From positions 3,596,001-3,660,000 of the forward strand of contig NZ_CP033972.1 in the NCBI RefSeq assembly GCF_003855095.1: a stretch of DNA of 64,000 nt. The letters are read 5' to 3'. The notes below the pieces were generated by a model. It had not been told where the DNA came from and did no database searches. It was given only the letters and a program-made list of their open reading frames with translations. Positions 45,983 through 54,677 of the stretch are shown piece after piece (within the stretch, counting starts at the first letter, position 1; each line of letters opens with the position of its first letter). The translations under genes and the position numbers were made by a program. Source of the stretch: Gordonia insulae (GTDB lineage: Bacteria; Actinomycetota; Actinomycetes; Mycobacteriales; Mycobacteriaceae).

Positions 45983-48402
45983 CCACACCTCATATCGACG
46001 AGACCGCTCGGCGGGTCGCCGTCGACCCGAGTGAGCTCGGCGACGCCCCGCGGATCGGCACCGTCACGGGACTTCTGGCCGACGGTGCCGCCCGCACGCC
46101 GGGCGCAGAGCTGTTGCGGTTCGGCGACGAATCGTGGACCTACGAGCAGGCGGACGCGGCGTCGTCGGGGCTCGCGCACCTGCTGATCTCGGACCACGGC
46201 ATCGCCCCGGGTGACCGGGTCGCGATCATGCTGCCGAACGTCGTGGGCTGGCCACTCACCTGGTTCGCCGTGCTCAAGGCCGGCGTGGTTGCCGTGCCCG
46301 TCAACTCCACCTACCGCGCGGTCGACCTGCGGTTCGTGCTGGAAGACTCCGGTGCCCGCGTGATCGTGACCGACGCCGACCATCTGCCGCTGGTGCGCGA
46401 GGTGATCGCGGGCGATTCCGCGTTGGCCGGCGTCGGCGTCGTCGACATCGCCGAGACCACCACCACCGAGCACCCGTCCACCGCCCCGGACGTGGACGTC
46501 CGCCCGGACACCCTCGCGAACCTGCAGTACACGTCGGGGACCACCGGTTTTCCGAAGGCGTGCATGCTGACCCACGACTACTGGACCCGGATCGGCTGGA
46601 CCTGCGCCGGAGCGGCCGGCCTCGGTCCCGACGACGTGCTGCTGACAGCCCAACCCTTCTCGTACATGGACCCGCAGTGGAACACCGTGCTGGCGTTGAC
46701 GACCGGCGCTCCGTTGGTGGTACTGCCGAAGTTCTCGGCGTCCGGCTTCATGCGCGACGTGCGCCGCCACGGCGCGACCTTCTGCTACGTGCTCGGCTCG
46801 ATGCCCACTCTGCTGTTCAAGCAGCCGCCCGGCACCGACGATCGCGTGAATCGCCTGCGCGGCGTGTTCTGCTCCGCCATTCCCACGGCGCTGCACGCCG
46901 CGCTGGAGGAACGCTGGGGCGCGCCCTGGCGCGAGGTGTACGGGATGACGGAGAGCGGGATCGACCTGTTCAGCCCGTTCGACGACGCCGCTGCCGTCGG
47001 CAGCGGAACCCTCGGGCATCCCGTACCCAGCAAGCAGGTCCGGATCGTCGACGCCGACGGCGCCAAGGTCCCGACCGGGACACCGGGCGAGCTGACCGTG
47101 GCCGGTGCGCCGATGATGCTCGGCTACTGGAACCGCCCCGAGGAGACCGCACGGTCCCTGCGCGACAGCCGCCTGCACACCGGTGACGTCGCCGTCGAGG
47201 ACGAGCACGGTGGGATCCGCCTCGTCGGCCGGCTCAAGGACATGGTGCGGCGCGGCGGGGAGAACGTTGCCGCCGCCGAGGTCGAGGCCGCACTCGAGCG
47301 CGACGACGCCGTCGTCGCGACCGCCGTGGTCGCCGAACCCGACGACGTTCTCGGCGAGGAGGTCAAGGCCTTCGTACAGCTCGCCGCGGGTGTCGTCGCC
47401 GACCGCGGGACGGCCGAGGCGATCATCGGCCGCGTCGCCGAAGGCCTTGCCCGCTTCAAGGTGCCGCGCTACGTCGAATTCGTGTCGGACTTCCCCCGCA
47501 CCCCGTCCGAGCGGGTGTCCAAACCCGCACTGAAGGCCCGTGCCGCGCACGCCCCCGGCACCGTGTACGACCTGCGCGCGCCGGCACCGTCGACCAAGGA
47601 GAACCCCGTGAACAAGACCGACCAGGCGACCGAGCGCGTACTCGTGGAGGTGACCCGGGATGTCGCCGTCATCACGCTGCGCCGGCCCGACAAGCTGAAC
47701 GCGCTGACCGCGCCGATGCGCAGACGCCTGTCCGCGCTGATCCGCGAGTACGGCACAGGCGACAAGGCCAGGGGCATCGTGCTCACCGGGACCGGACGCG
47801 CATTCAGCGCGGGCGAGGACCTGGCCGCCGCGCCCACGTCCTTCGAGGAGATGCGCGAGAGCTTCGAGAGCTTCCACGACGTGACCCGCGCCGTGATCGA
47901 GACCCGGGTCCCGGTGATCGCGGCGATCAACGGGATCGCCGTGGGCGGTGCGTCGGAGATCACGCTGTGCTGCGACGCACGCCTGGGCACGCCGCGGACG
48001 GAGTTCTACCAGCCCGAGAACGGGCGCGGCCTGACCATCTCCAACGCGTCGAGCATCTTGTTGCCCCGCCTCGTCCGGGGCCACGCGATGCGCATGGTCC
48101 TGGCATCCGAGCGTCTGGTAGCCGACGAGGCGCTGAGGATCGGCCTGCTCGACGAGATCGTCGCACCGGAGGCGCTGCTCGACCGCGCCATCGACACCGT
48201 CCACGCGTGGACCCCCGAGGACGTCAACAACACCGCCCTGCACCTGGAACTGCTGCGGCCGTCGATCGAGGAGATCGAGCGTGCCTTCGAGCGCGAGGAC
48301 GCGGCGGCTGACGAGTCGTGGAACAGCGGCGCGCTCACCGCCGGTGTCCAGGGCTTCTGGGACGCACGCACATCCGCGACCGCGAACGGAGCGAAACGAT
48401 GA
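45979..48402 (+). CDS. Fusion of acyl-CoA synthetase and enoyl-CoA hydratase
   Basis: The 807-aa continuous frame has no stop between two full-size enzymes. Residues 1 to about 540 are an AMP-forming acyl-CoA ligase: ATP motif LQYTSGTTGFPKACMLTH near 180-197, YGMTESG near 315, TGDVAVEDEHG and GRLKDMVRRGGENV. Residues from about 545 are a crotonase-fold enoyl-CoA hydratase: GTGRAFSAGEDLAAA near 606-620 and NGIAVGGASEITLCCDARL near 653. A strong AAGGAG (47596-47601) and GTG (47608) sit at the junction, so a separate hydratase could also be made. The GTG start overlaps the puuD-like stop. It would activate the acid product and hydrate its enoyl-CoA. Confidence 0.88.
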   Translation: MTTPHIDETARRVAVDPSELGDAPRIGTVTGLLADGAARTPGAELLRFGDESWTYEQADAASSGLAHLLISDHGIAPGDRVAIMLPNVVGWPLTWFAVLKAGVVAVPVNSTYRAVDLRFVLEDSGARVIVTDADHLPLVREVIAGDSALAGVGVVDIAETTTTEHPSTAPDVDVRPDTLANLQYTSGTTGFPKACMLTHDYWTRIGWTCAGAAGLGPDDVLLTAQPFSYMDPQWNTVLALTTGAPLVVLPKFSASGFMRDVRRHGATFCYVLGSMPTLLFKQPPGTDDRVNRLRGVFCSAIPTALHAALEERWGAPWREVYGMTESGIDLFSPFDDAAAVGSGTLGHPVPSKQVRIVDADGAKVPTGTPGELTVAGAPMMLGYWNRPEETARSLRDSRLHTGDVAVEDEHGGIRLVGRLKDMVRRGGENVAAAEVEAALERDDAVVATAVVAEPDDVLGEEVKAFVQLAAGVVADRGTAEAIIGRVAEGLARFKVPRYVEFVSDFPRTPSERVSKPALKARAAHAPGTVYDLRAPAPSTKENPVNKTDQATERVLVEVTRDVAVITLRRPDKLNALTAPMRRRLSALIREYGTGDKARGIVLTGTGRAFSAGEDLAAAPTSFEEMRESFESFHDVTRAVIETRVPVIAAINGIAVGGASEITLCCDARLGTPRTEFYQPENGRGLTISNASSILLPRLVRGHAMRMVLASERLVADEALRIGLLDEIVAPEALLDRAIDTVHAWTPEDVNNTALHLELLRPSIEEIERAFEREDAAADESWNSGALTAGVQGFWDARTSATANGAKR
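47596..47610 (+). promoter_or_regulatory. Internal ribosome binding site and GTG at the fusion junction
   Basis: AAGGAG at 47596-47601 is followed 6 bases later by GTG at 47608, in frame and exactly at the boundary between ligase and hydratase domains. It is as strong as the sites of neighbouring genes and could drive a free hydratase of about 264 aa. Confidence 0.6.
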
Positions 48403-49520
48403 TCATCACCCGCGCTGCCGTGCTCACCGAGGTGGGCCGGCCCCTGCACCTGACCGACATCCACGTCGACGATCCCGAGCCGCACGAGGTGCGGGTCGCC
48501 GTCACCCATGTGGGGCTCTGCCACAGCGACCTGCACTATATGACCGGCACCGTCGAATCCGAGATGCCGGTCGTCGTCGGGCACGAAGTGGCGGGCGTCG
48601 TCGAGTCGGTCGGCTCTGCCGTCACCGACCTCGAGCCCGGCGACCGCGTGACCGGCGCGCTGACCCCGTCGTGCGGGCAGTGCGCGAACTGCAACGCGGG
48701 CCGCTCCACCCAGTGCCGGCGGCAGGCGGAGATCCGGCGCCGCCCTCGGCCCGCGTACTCGCTGCCTGACGGGACGCCCGTCGCCCGCCTCGGCGACGTC
48801 GGCGCGTTCTCCGAGCACATCCTGCTTCGCGCGAACGCCGCGGTGATGCTGCCCGACGACGTACCGACCCGCGTCGGTTGCCTGCTCTCCTGCTGCATCG
48901 TGACCGGCGTCGGCGCTGTGTTCCGCGGGGCGCAGGTGCGCCCGGGTTCCACCGTCGCTGTGATCGGCTGCGGCGGAGTCGGATCGGCCATCATCCAGGG
49001 CGCGCGGCTGGCCGGCGCGACCGCCATCGTGGGTATCGACCTCGACGACGCCCGCCTCAAGGCCGCCCACCAGTACGGCGCCACGCACACCGTGAACGGC
49101 GCGGGCGACGTGCCCGCGGAGATCGTCGAACTGCTCGGCGACGGTGTGGATTTCGCGTTCGAGGCCGTCGGCTCCGCGCGCACCGCCGCGACCGCCCTGG
49201 CTGTGGTGCGGCCGACCGGCACTGCCTGCCTCGTGGGTATCGCGCCCGACGGCACCGACGTTTCCGTCCCCGCCTCCGACTTCTTCTTCAGCGAGAAGCG
49301 CCTGATCGGCTCCTACATGGGCTCCGGCCAGGCACGTGAGGACATCGGGCAATTCGCCCGCCTCTACCAGCAGGGCCGCCTCCTCCTCGACGAGATGGTC
49401 ACGGACGTCATCGGATTCGAGGCGATCGACGAGGGCTTCGAGGCCATGCAATCGGGCGACGTGACGCGGATCGTCGTCGCCATGCCCACCCGCCCCGAGA
49501 CCGAGGAGACGACCCCGTGA
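48399..49520 (+). CDS. Zinc-dependent alcohol dehydrogenase
   Basis: The 373-aa medium-chain dehydrogenase has catalytic zinc ligand C41 in GLCHSDLHY, then H62-E63 in VVVGHEVAGVVESVG. The structural zinc site is CGQCANCNAGRSTQC. NAD binding is shown by GCGGVGSAIIQGARLAGATAIVGIDLDDARLKAA, with D favouring NAD over NADP. It would oxidise the alcohol released by ester hydrolysis. The ATG overlaps the fusion gene stop and its own stop overlaps the aldehyde dehydrogenase GTG, forming a coupled chain. Confidence 0.92.
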   Translation: MIITRAAVLTEVGRPLHLTDIHVDDPEPHEVRVAVTHVGLCHSDLHYMTGTVESEMPVVVGHEVAGVVESVGSAVTDLEPGDRVTGALTPSCGQCANCNAGRSTQCRRQAEIRRRPRPAYSLPDGTPVARLGDVGAFSEHILLRANAAVMLPDDVPTRVGCLLSCCIVTGVGAVFRGAQVRPGSTVAVIGCGGVGSAIIQGARLAGATAIVGIDLDDARLKAAHQYGATHTVNGAGDVPAEIVELLGDGVDFAFEAVGSARTAATALAVVRPTGTACLVGIAPDGTDVSVPASDFFFSEKRLIGSYMGSGQAREDIGQFARLYQQGRLLLDEMVTDVIGFEAIDEGFEAMQSGDVTRIVVAMPTRPETEETTP

Positions 49521-50983
49521 CCACCGAAACCACCACCATCCTCGCCCAACCCCGCAACCACATCGCCGGCGAATGGGTCGACTGCGAGGCGCTCGACACC
49601 TGGAACGCCGACCCGAACACCGGCGAGCCAGTCCACCGCACGGTGACCACCGTCGCGGCCGACTTGGAGCGGGCGTTGGATCTCGCGCAGCGCGTCTACG
49701 ATGCGACGGACTTCACCGCCGACGACTTCCGGATCGAACGCGCCGAGGCGCTGGAGCGGGCCGCGGCGAACGTCGAGCAGCGGATCGAGGAGATCGCCCG
49801 CGTCGACGCGTTCACCAGCGGCACGGCGATCGGTGCCACCCGCAAGGTCGCGGCGTTCCTTCCGCACCGCCTGCGCGGCGCGGCCGCCGAGGCGCGCACC
49901 ATCGCCCGCGTCAGCCCACTCACCGCGGGCGGGCGCGACGTCCGACTGCACCGCATCCCGTGGGGCCCCGCAGCGATCCTCACCCCGTGGAACGGCCCCA
50001 GCTTCATCCCGGCGGCCAAGGTCGCGAGCGCCATCGCATCCGGCTGCCCCGTCCTCCTCAAGCCCTCCGAGCACGCACCCGCGAGCGCGCAGGTCATCGC
50101 CGAGTGCTTCGTCGACGCCGGCCTGCCCGACGGTGCGCTTCAAGTGGTGCACGGAACCGGCCAGATCGGCGCCGCCCTCACCGGCGACCGTCGTGTCCAG
50201 GTCGTGTCGTTCACCGGCGGCCCGGGGGCGGGCAGGGCGATCGCCCGCGCGGCTGCGGAGGACTTCAAGGTCCTGCAGCTCGAACTGGGCGGCAACAACC
50301 CCGTGATCGTGCTCGACGACGCCGACCTCGACGTGACCGCCGACGGGATCCTCACGGGCATGACGAATCTCAACGGCCAGTGGTGTGAGGGGCCGGGCAA
50401 GGTGCTCGCGCCGCAGCACCTGGTGCAGCCGCTCCGCGAGGCGCTGCGCGAACGCATCGCGAGGCTGCGGATCGGGCACTCGCTCGACGAGGCCACCGAC
50501 ATCGGCCCGATCTCCAACGAGCCGCACCACCACACGCTGCGGCAGCGGATCGACGGTCTCCGCGCGCTCGGAGCCGAGATCGACCAGCCGGGCGAGCTGC
50601 CCTCCCTCACCGGGTTCTTCCTGTCCCCCACTATCGCAACCGGATCCGACCCCGATCGCACGACGGCGGAGCTGTTCGGGCCGGTCGTCTCGCTGCACGG
50701 CGTGGACTCCGAGGCGGAGGCGCTGCGGGCGGCGAACGCGCACGCCTCGGGCCTGGACGCATACGTCTTCGGCACCGACACCGACCGTGCGATCGCCGTC
50801 GGTGCCCGGGTGAAGTCCGGCGAGGTGCGCGTCAACGGCGCGAAGGTCGCCGACCTCGGAGACGAGTCCGCGCAGAGCTTCTGGGGCCAATCCGGGATCG
50901 GCGGGCACGGTCCCGCCGAGTCGATCCGGGTGTTCTGCGGAGACCGGGTGGTCGGGGTCGATTCGCCCGACCTGCCGATGTAA
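49517..50983 (+). CDS. Aldehyde dehydrogenase
   Basis: The 488-aa NAD(P)-dependent aldehyde dehydrogenase shows PWNGPSFIPAAKVASAIASGCPVLLKPSEHAPAS (lysine for cofactor binding), FTGGPGAGRAI, LELGGNNPVIVLDDAD (general-base glutamate) and catalytic cysteine near residue 290 in GQWCEGPGKV. It closes the operon. It could oxidise gamma-glutamyl-aminoaldehyde as PuuC does, or the aldehyde from the neighbouring alcohol dehydrogenase. The GTG start overlaps the previous stop (GTGA). Confidence 0.92.
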   Translation: MTTETTTILAQPRNHIAGEWVDCEALDTWNADPNTGEPVHRTVTTVAADLERALDLAQRVYDATDFTADDFRIERAEALERAAANVEQRIEEIARVDAFTSGTAIGATRKVAAFLPHRLRGAAAEARTIARVSPLTAGGRDVRLHRIPWGPAAILTPWNGPSFIPAAKVASAIASGCPVLLKPSEHAPASAQVIAECFVDAGLPDGALQVVHGTGQIGAALTGDRRVQVVSFTGGPGAGRAIARAAAEDFKVLQLELGGNNPVIVLDDADLDVTADGILTGMTNLNGQWCEGPGKVLAPQHLVQPLREALRERIARLRIGHSLDEATDIGPISNEPHHHTLRQRIDGLRALGAEIDQPGELPSLTGFFLSPTIATGSDPDRTTAELFGPVVSLHGVDSEAEALRAANAHASGLDAYVFGTDTDRAIAVGARVKSGEVRVNGAKVADLGDESAQSFWGQSGIGGHGPAESIRVFCGDRVVGVDSPDLPM

Positions 50984-51062
50984 GGCGAGGAGACCAGCCG
51001 CGATTGGCGGCGACGACTTCACGACCGACCCCGCGTCAACCGGTCGGGGGACGCGACAGCGG

Positions 51063-52283
51063 TCAGTCGCGTAGCTGCACGAGCATGAGCGCCGCGACGA
51101 CGCTCGCGGCGTTCTCGGCGAGCGGCGCCGGGAGGAGCTGGTCGGCCCGCGCAAGCCTCCGCTCGACGGTGTTCCGGTGCGTGAACAGACGCTCGGCGGC
51201 GGCGGAACCGTTGAACCGCTCCTGCACGTAGACAAGCACCGTTTCGCGCAGCGCGGGATCGGCGGTGACCAAGTCACCCAGTGTGTCGGCGACGAATTGA
51301 TCGGCCTGCGCCATGTCGGCGGTGAGCACGGACAGGAGTGCGACGTCCTCGTAGCGGACGACCTGCCGGGTCGACCCCACACGGGCAAGCATGCGCTGCG
51401 CGGACGCGGCGTCGAGATGGCTGCGGCGGAAACCTTCGAGGTCCTGGCCGTGGCGACCGAAGGCGACGTGGATGCCAGGGGTGTCCGCGACGATCTGTTC
51501 GGCGACCTCCACCGGTGGGACCACGTGCGCCGGGACCCACACCCACAGGGCGGTGGTGCTCGCATTGAGTGTGAGCCGACGCAACGCGCCGCACACCCGC
51601 ATCACCGCCTCCGCGGCGGCGTCGAGGTCGGCCGCCTCCTCCGCCGAGTCGCTCCAGACGATCGCGGCCACATGGTCACCCGTGAGTACGTAGCCGAGCC
51701 GCGATTCGGCCCGGGCGCGCCCGATCGGCGCACCCTCGAGCAGTAGCTGGACCGTGGCGTGCCGCTCGGCGTTCGCGCCCTTCGCGAGATCTGCGCGTTC
51801 CTGCTCCACGAACTCGTCGAGCGCGGCGATCGAATCGTCGATGAACGTGGCCATCGACCGCTCGGAGACCTTCATCAGGTCCCTGAGTTCGTCGAGGTCG
51901 CTCGTCGCGGCAAAGCACCCGTCGACCCACATCGACCACGCCCCGTGCTGGGCGCCACGCCAGGAACCCAGGTCGTGCAGATCGAGCCCGCGGCGCACCA
52001 CGTCGCGCGCGAACTGCAGGATCTCGGGATCCATGCTCGGCGGGACCCTCGTTCCCGGGGCCTGGATGTTCGCAGACAACCAGTGCAGCATGTTGGTCCG
52101 GTTCATCCGGCGGTCGGCCGCGACGAGCTGTGGGTCCTCCAGCACGGCGCGGTAGTCCGCCGACTGGTGTGCGGAGGCGGTCACCTCTTCGGCGGCCGTG
52201 TCGGCCGCCGCGAGCATGTGCTCGGCGACCTCGCGGATCAGCGTGGCGGTACGCATGTTCGGGCGCGGCCAGGACGACTCCAT
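51063..52283 (-). CDS. PucR/CdaR-type transcriptional regulator
   Basis: The 406-aa regulator has a long N-terminal sensory part, a GGDEF-like middle (LGYVLTGDHVAAIVWSDSAEEAADLDA) and the C-terminal PucR helix-turn-helix (VYVQERFNGSAAAERLFTHRNTVERRLARADQLL). Members switch on purine, amino acid or amine catabolism when an effector is present. It faces the catabolic operon tail to tail, 79 bases away, and is the only regulator in the cluster, so it is the likely controller. The start is uncertain (ATG 52283, or 52256 or 52322). A longer frame would run through tRNA-Ser and is rejected. Confidence 0.85.
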   Translation of the reverse strand: MESSWPRPNMRTATLIREVAEHMLAAADTAAEEVTASAHQSADYRAVLEDPQLVAADRRMNRTNMLHWLSANIQAPGTRVPPSMDPEILQFARDVVRRGLDLHDLGSWRGAQHGAWSMWVDGCFAATSDLDELRDLMKVSERSMATFIDDSIAALDEFVEQERADLAKGANAERHATVQLLLEGAPIGRARAESRLGYVLTGDHVAAIVWSDSAEEAADLDAAAEAVMRVCGALRRLTLNASTTALWVWVPAHVVPPVEVAEQIVADTPGIHVAFGRHGQDLEGFRRSHLDAASAQRMLARVGSTRQVVRYEDVALLSVLTADMAQADQFVADTLGDLVTADPALRETVLVYVQERFNGSAAAERLFTHRNTVERRLARADQLLPAPLAENAASVVAALMLVQLRD

Positions 52284-52421
52284 CGTCGCACTGTAGCGCT
52301 GCGTCGGTCCGGCCAGTTGCATCGCGGACCACGAGGCGCTCCGCCAGATTGTCGTGGTCCGGGTGCCCGGCGCCTCATGTTCGGCTCGCACCCGCCGCAC
52401 GACGGAACCCCTCCCATCTGC

Positions 52422-52505
52422 GGAAGCGGAGGGATTTGAACCCCCGGTGGTTTTACCCACGCTCGCTTTCAAGGCGAGTGCATTCGGCCGCTCTGCCACG
52501 CTTCC
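52422..52505 (-). tRNA. tRNA-Ser (anticodon TGA)
   Basis: The gene has acceptor stem GGAAGCG/CGCTTCC, G discriminator, anticodon stem CTCGC/GCGAG with loop CT-TGA-AA, a long variable arm and T-loop GGTTCAAATCC. It is the third serine tRNA in the window and lies next to the catabolic cluster. No copy of its 3' end was seen across the cluster, so there is no sign of an attachment site. Confidence 0.94.
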
Positions 52506-52517
52506 CTGCCGAAGAGG

Positions 52518-52976
52518 CTACTGGAGCGAATCGGGCAGACTCGCATCGACCTTGCCGAACACGGCGTCGAGAGTGCGCAGCTCATCGTCCTCGAGATGGT
52601 CGAACACGTGCCTGCGGACGCGGGACACGTGATTGGCCGTCGCGGCGAGCACCACGCCCCGGCCGCCGTCGGTCAGCCGGACCAGACGCGTACGCCCATC
52701 GGTGGCTTCGGTGACCTGCTCGACGTGGCCGAGGGCGACCAGTCGGGCGACCTGACGGCTGATCCCGCTGCGCGACACCATGCCCTCCTGCGCGAGATCC
52801 GACATGCGCTGTGGTCCGTCACGCGCGATGGAGATCATCGTCCGGTACTCGGCGTAACTGATGCCGTCTTCGGCGACGAGCCGTTCGTCGAGATGGTGGA
52901 ACAACCGCATGGAGCCGACCAACATGGTCAGCCAGACGCGCAGTTCGTCCTCCGACAAGCCCTCGGGTACGGGCAA
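52518..52976 (-). CDS. MarR-family regulator
   Basis: The 152-aa winged helix-turn-helix protein contains the MarR core: YAEYRTMISIARDGPQRMSDLAQEGMVSRSGISRQVARLVALGHVEQVTEATDGRTRLVRLTDGG. The start is TTG at 52976, supported by GGGGAGGACG just upstream. It is divergent from the quinone oxidoreductase gene (124 bases between starts), which is its probable target. MarR proteins often sense phenolic or electrophilic compounds, the kind of substrate such an oxidoreductase handles. Confidence 0.87.
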   Translation of the reverse strand: MPVPEGLSEDELRVWLTMLVGSMRLFHHLDERLVAEDGISYAEYRTMISIARDGPQRMSDLAQEGMVSRSGISRQVARLVALGHVEQVTEATDGRTRLVRLTDGGRGVVLAATANHVSRVRRHVFDHLEDDELRTLDAVFGKVDASLPDSLQ

Positions 52977-53100
52977 CGTCCTCCCCTGTCTCCCCGACCC
53001 GATCGTGTGTGCCCCCGAACCCGACTGCCGTCAACCCTATGCGGTCGATCCGCTGCGGTCACTCATCCCGATGGGCGGCGCTTGTGACAGCATCGGGAGG

Positions 53101-54066
53101 GTGCGCGCCATCGCCGGATCCGACCAGCTGTCCGTAGTCACCCTCCCCGATCCCGATCCCGGTCCGACCGAGGTCGTCATCGATGTCGTCGCGGCGGGGG
53201 TGAATCGCGCCGATCTCCTGCAGCGTCGGGGCCTGTATCCACCCCCACCGGGCGCGGTCGACACCCTCGGCCTCGAGGTGTCGGGCCGCATCTCCGCACT
53301 CGGCGCGCACGTCGCCGGCTGGTCGATCGGTGACGAGGTCTGCGCCCTGCTCGCGGGTGGCGGATACGCCGAGAAGGTGGCCGTCCCCGCCGTCCAGGTG
53401 CTGCCCAAGCCGGCCGACGTCGACCTGGTCTCGGCCGCCGCCCTGCCGGAGGTCGCGTGCACCGTCGCGTCGAACGTGTACGACACGGCCCACCTCGAGA
53501 GCCACGAACTTCTTCTCGTACACGGTGGTTCGAGCGGTATCGGCACGCACGCCATCCAGGTCGCGCATGCGCTGGGATCGCGTGTGGCGGTCACGGCGCG
53601 GACCCCGGCCAAGCTCGCACGCTGCCGCGAACTCGGCGCCGACGTTCTCATCAACTACTCGAAGGACGACTTCGTGGAGGTGATCCGCGAGAGCGGTGGA
53701 GCCGCCGTGATCCTCGACATCATGGGTGCGGCCTACCTGGAGCGCAACATCAAGGCGCTGCGAACCGGCGGCCGCCTCGTGGTCATCGGAATGCAGGGCG
53801 GGGTGAAGGCCGAGCTCAACATCGGCGCGCTGATGGCCAAACGCGCGTCGGTGTCCGGCACCACCCTGCGGTCGCGCCCCGTCGAGGGTGCGGGGTCGAA
53901 GGCCGAGGTCGTCGCCACGACTCGGCGGATCACCTGGCCACTGCTCGACGCCGGCAAGGTGCGACCGATCGTCGACTCGACGTTCCCACTGGCCGACGCC
54001 GACGCCGCGCACGCCCGGCTCGACAGCGGCGACGCGATCGGCAAGGTCCTGCTCACGCTGGACTGA
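53101..54066 (+). CDS. Quinone oxidoreductase-like NADPH enzyme
   Basis: The 321-aa zinc-free medium-chain reductase/dehydrogenase of the QOR/TP53I3 type has AAGVNRADLLQRRGLYPPPPG at the N-terminus and the NADPH motif VHGGSSGIGTHAIQVAHALGSRVAVTARTPAKL. It has no zinc-binding cysteines or histidines in catalytic positions. It would reduce quinones or enones. The M. tuberculosis counterpart by context is Rv3777. The GTG start at 53101 has GGGAGG immediately before it, closer than usual, so the true start may be the ATG at 53071. Confidence 0.88.
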   Translation: MRAIAGSDQLSVVTLPDPDPGPTEVVIDVVAAGVNRADLLQRRGLYPPPPGAVDTLGLEVSGRISALGAHVAGWSIGDEVCALLAGGGYAEKVAVPAVQVLPKPADVDLVSAAALPEVACTVASNVYDTAHLESHELLLVHGGSSGIGTHAIQVAHALGSRVAVTARTPAKLARCRELGADVLINYSKDDFVEVIRESGGAAVILDIMGAAYLERNIKALRTGGRLVVIGMQGGVKAELNIGALMAKRASVSGTTLRSRPVEGAGSKAEVVATTRRITWPLLDAGKVRPIVDSTFPLADADAAHARLDSGDAIGKVLLTLD

Positions 54067-54086
54067 GGACCACCGGGTGCGGGGTG

Positions 54087-54569
54087 TCACCGGTCGGTCC
54101 CGATGCCCCGCTGCGCCAGACCCGCACCGATCTTGCGGAACACCTCGCCCAGCGTCTCGAATTCGTCGGTGGTCACCTGCTCGATCACCAGTCGGCGGAT
54201 GAGCGCGTCGCGGACCCGGACGTGGTCGTCGAGTACGTCTCGACCGCCGTCGGTGATCCGCACGAAGCGGTGCCGCCCATCGGTGCCGCGCTCCACGCGC
54301 TCGACGATTCCGTCGTCGATGAGCCGGGCGATCTGTCGTGAGACGGTGCTGACGGTCATATGGACGGTGGCGGCGAGTTCACTGATCCCGAGTTCGGATC
54401 GTCGGCCGAGCGCTTCCAGCACCCGCAGGTCGGCCTGCGACATCCCGTGCGCCGACATCGCGGCGTTGATCTCTGCGAGCAGGCCCCAGCCGCCGTGGGT
54501 GAAGCTGCGCCAGACCTCGCGTTCGGTGGGCGTGAGCGGCCGGTCGGACTCTCGGGGACCAACGCCCAT
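54087..54569 (-). CDS. MarR-family regulator (second)
   Basis: The 160-aa MarR protein has a dimerisation helix (EREVWRSFTHGGWGLLAEINAAM), a core recognition region (MSQADLRVLEALGRRSELGISELAATVHMTVSTVSRQIARLIDDGIVERV) and the wing (TDGRHRFVRITDGGRDVL). It converges with the oxidoreductase gene, 20 bases away. The target is unknown; its own promoter region also faces the desulfurase-like gene at a distance of 108 bases. It is only distantly alike to the MarR at 52518. Confidence 0.86.
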   Translation of the reverse strand: MGVGPRESDRPLTPTEREVWRSFTHGGWGLLAEINAAMSAHGMSQADLRVLEALGRRSELGISELAATVHMTVSTVSRQIARLIDDGIVERVERGTDGRHRFVRITDGGRDVLDDHVRVRDALIRRLVIEQVTTDEFETLGEVFRKIGAGLAQRGIGTDR

Positions 54570-54677
54570 CAGCTTTCCGGGGCCGATTCGACAATATTCA
54601 TTGACGTAAACCTAATGGCCACGATGCCGAATTGCGAGTCGTGTGGCGAGGTTCTCAGTCAGTTGACCCACTTCGGG

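Noticed and set aside
45379..48243. Very long open frame on the minus strand opposite the puuD-like and fusion genes
   Set aside because: It is the antisense mirror of two certain coding regions, is rich in Arg/Gly/His and has no recognisable domain. GC-rich codon usage leaves antisense frames open.
51027..51053. Hairpin between the aldehyde dehydrogenase and PucR genes
   Set aside because: Only a 6-bp stem (CCGACC/GGTCGG) with a long loop and no T-run. It is too weak to call a terminator.
52284..52499. N-terminal extension of the PucR-type gene up to 52499
   Set aside because: The extension runs through tRNA-Ser(TGA), and its first 25 residues are the translated tRNA. A start at 52283 or lower is more sensible.
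52422..52505. tRNA-Ser as attachment site of a genomic island carrying the amine cluster
   Set aside because: No direct repeat of the tRNA 3' end, no integrase and no composition shift were seen at either side of the cluster.
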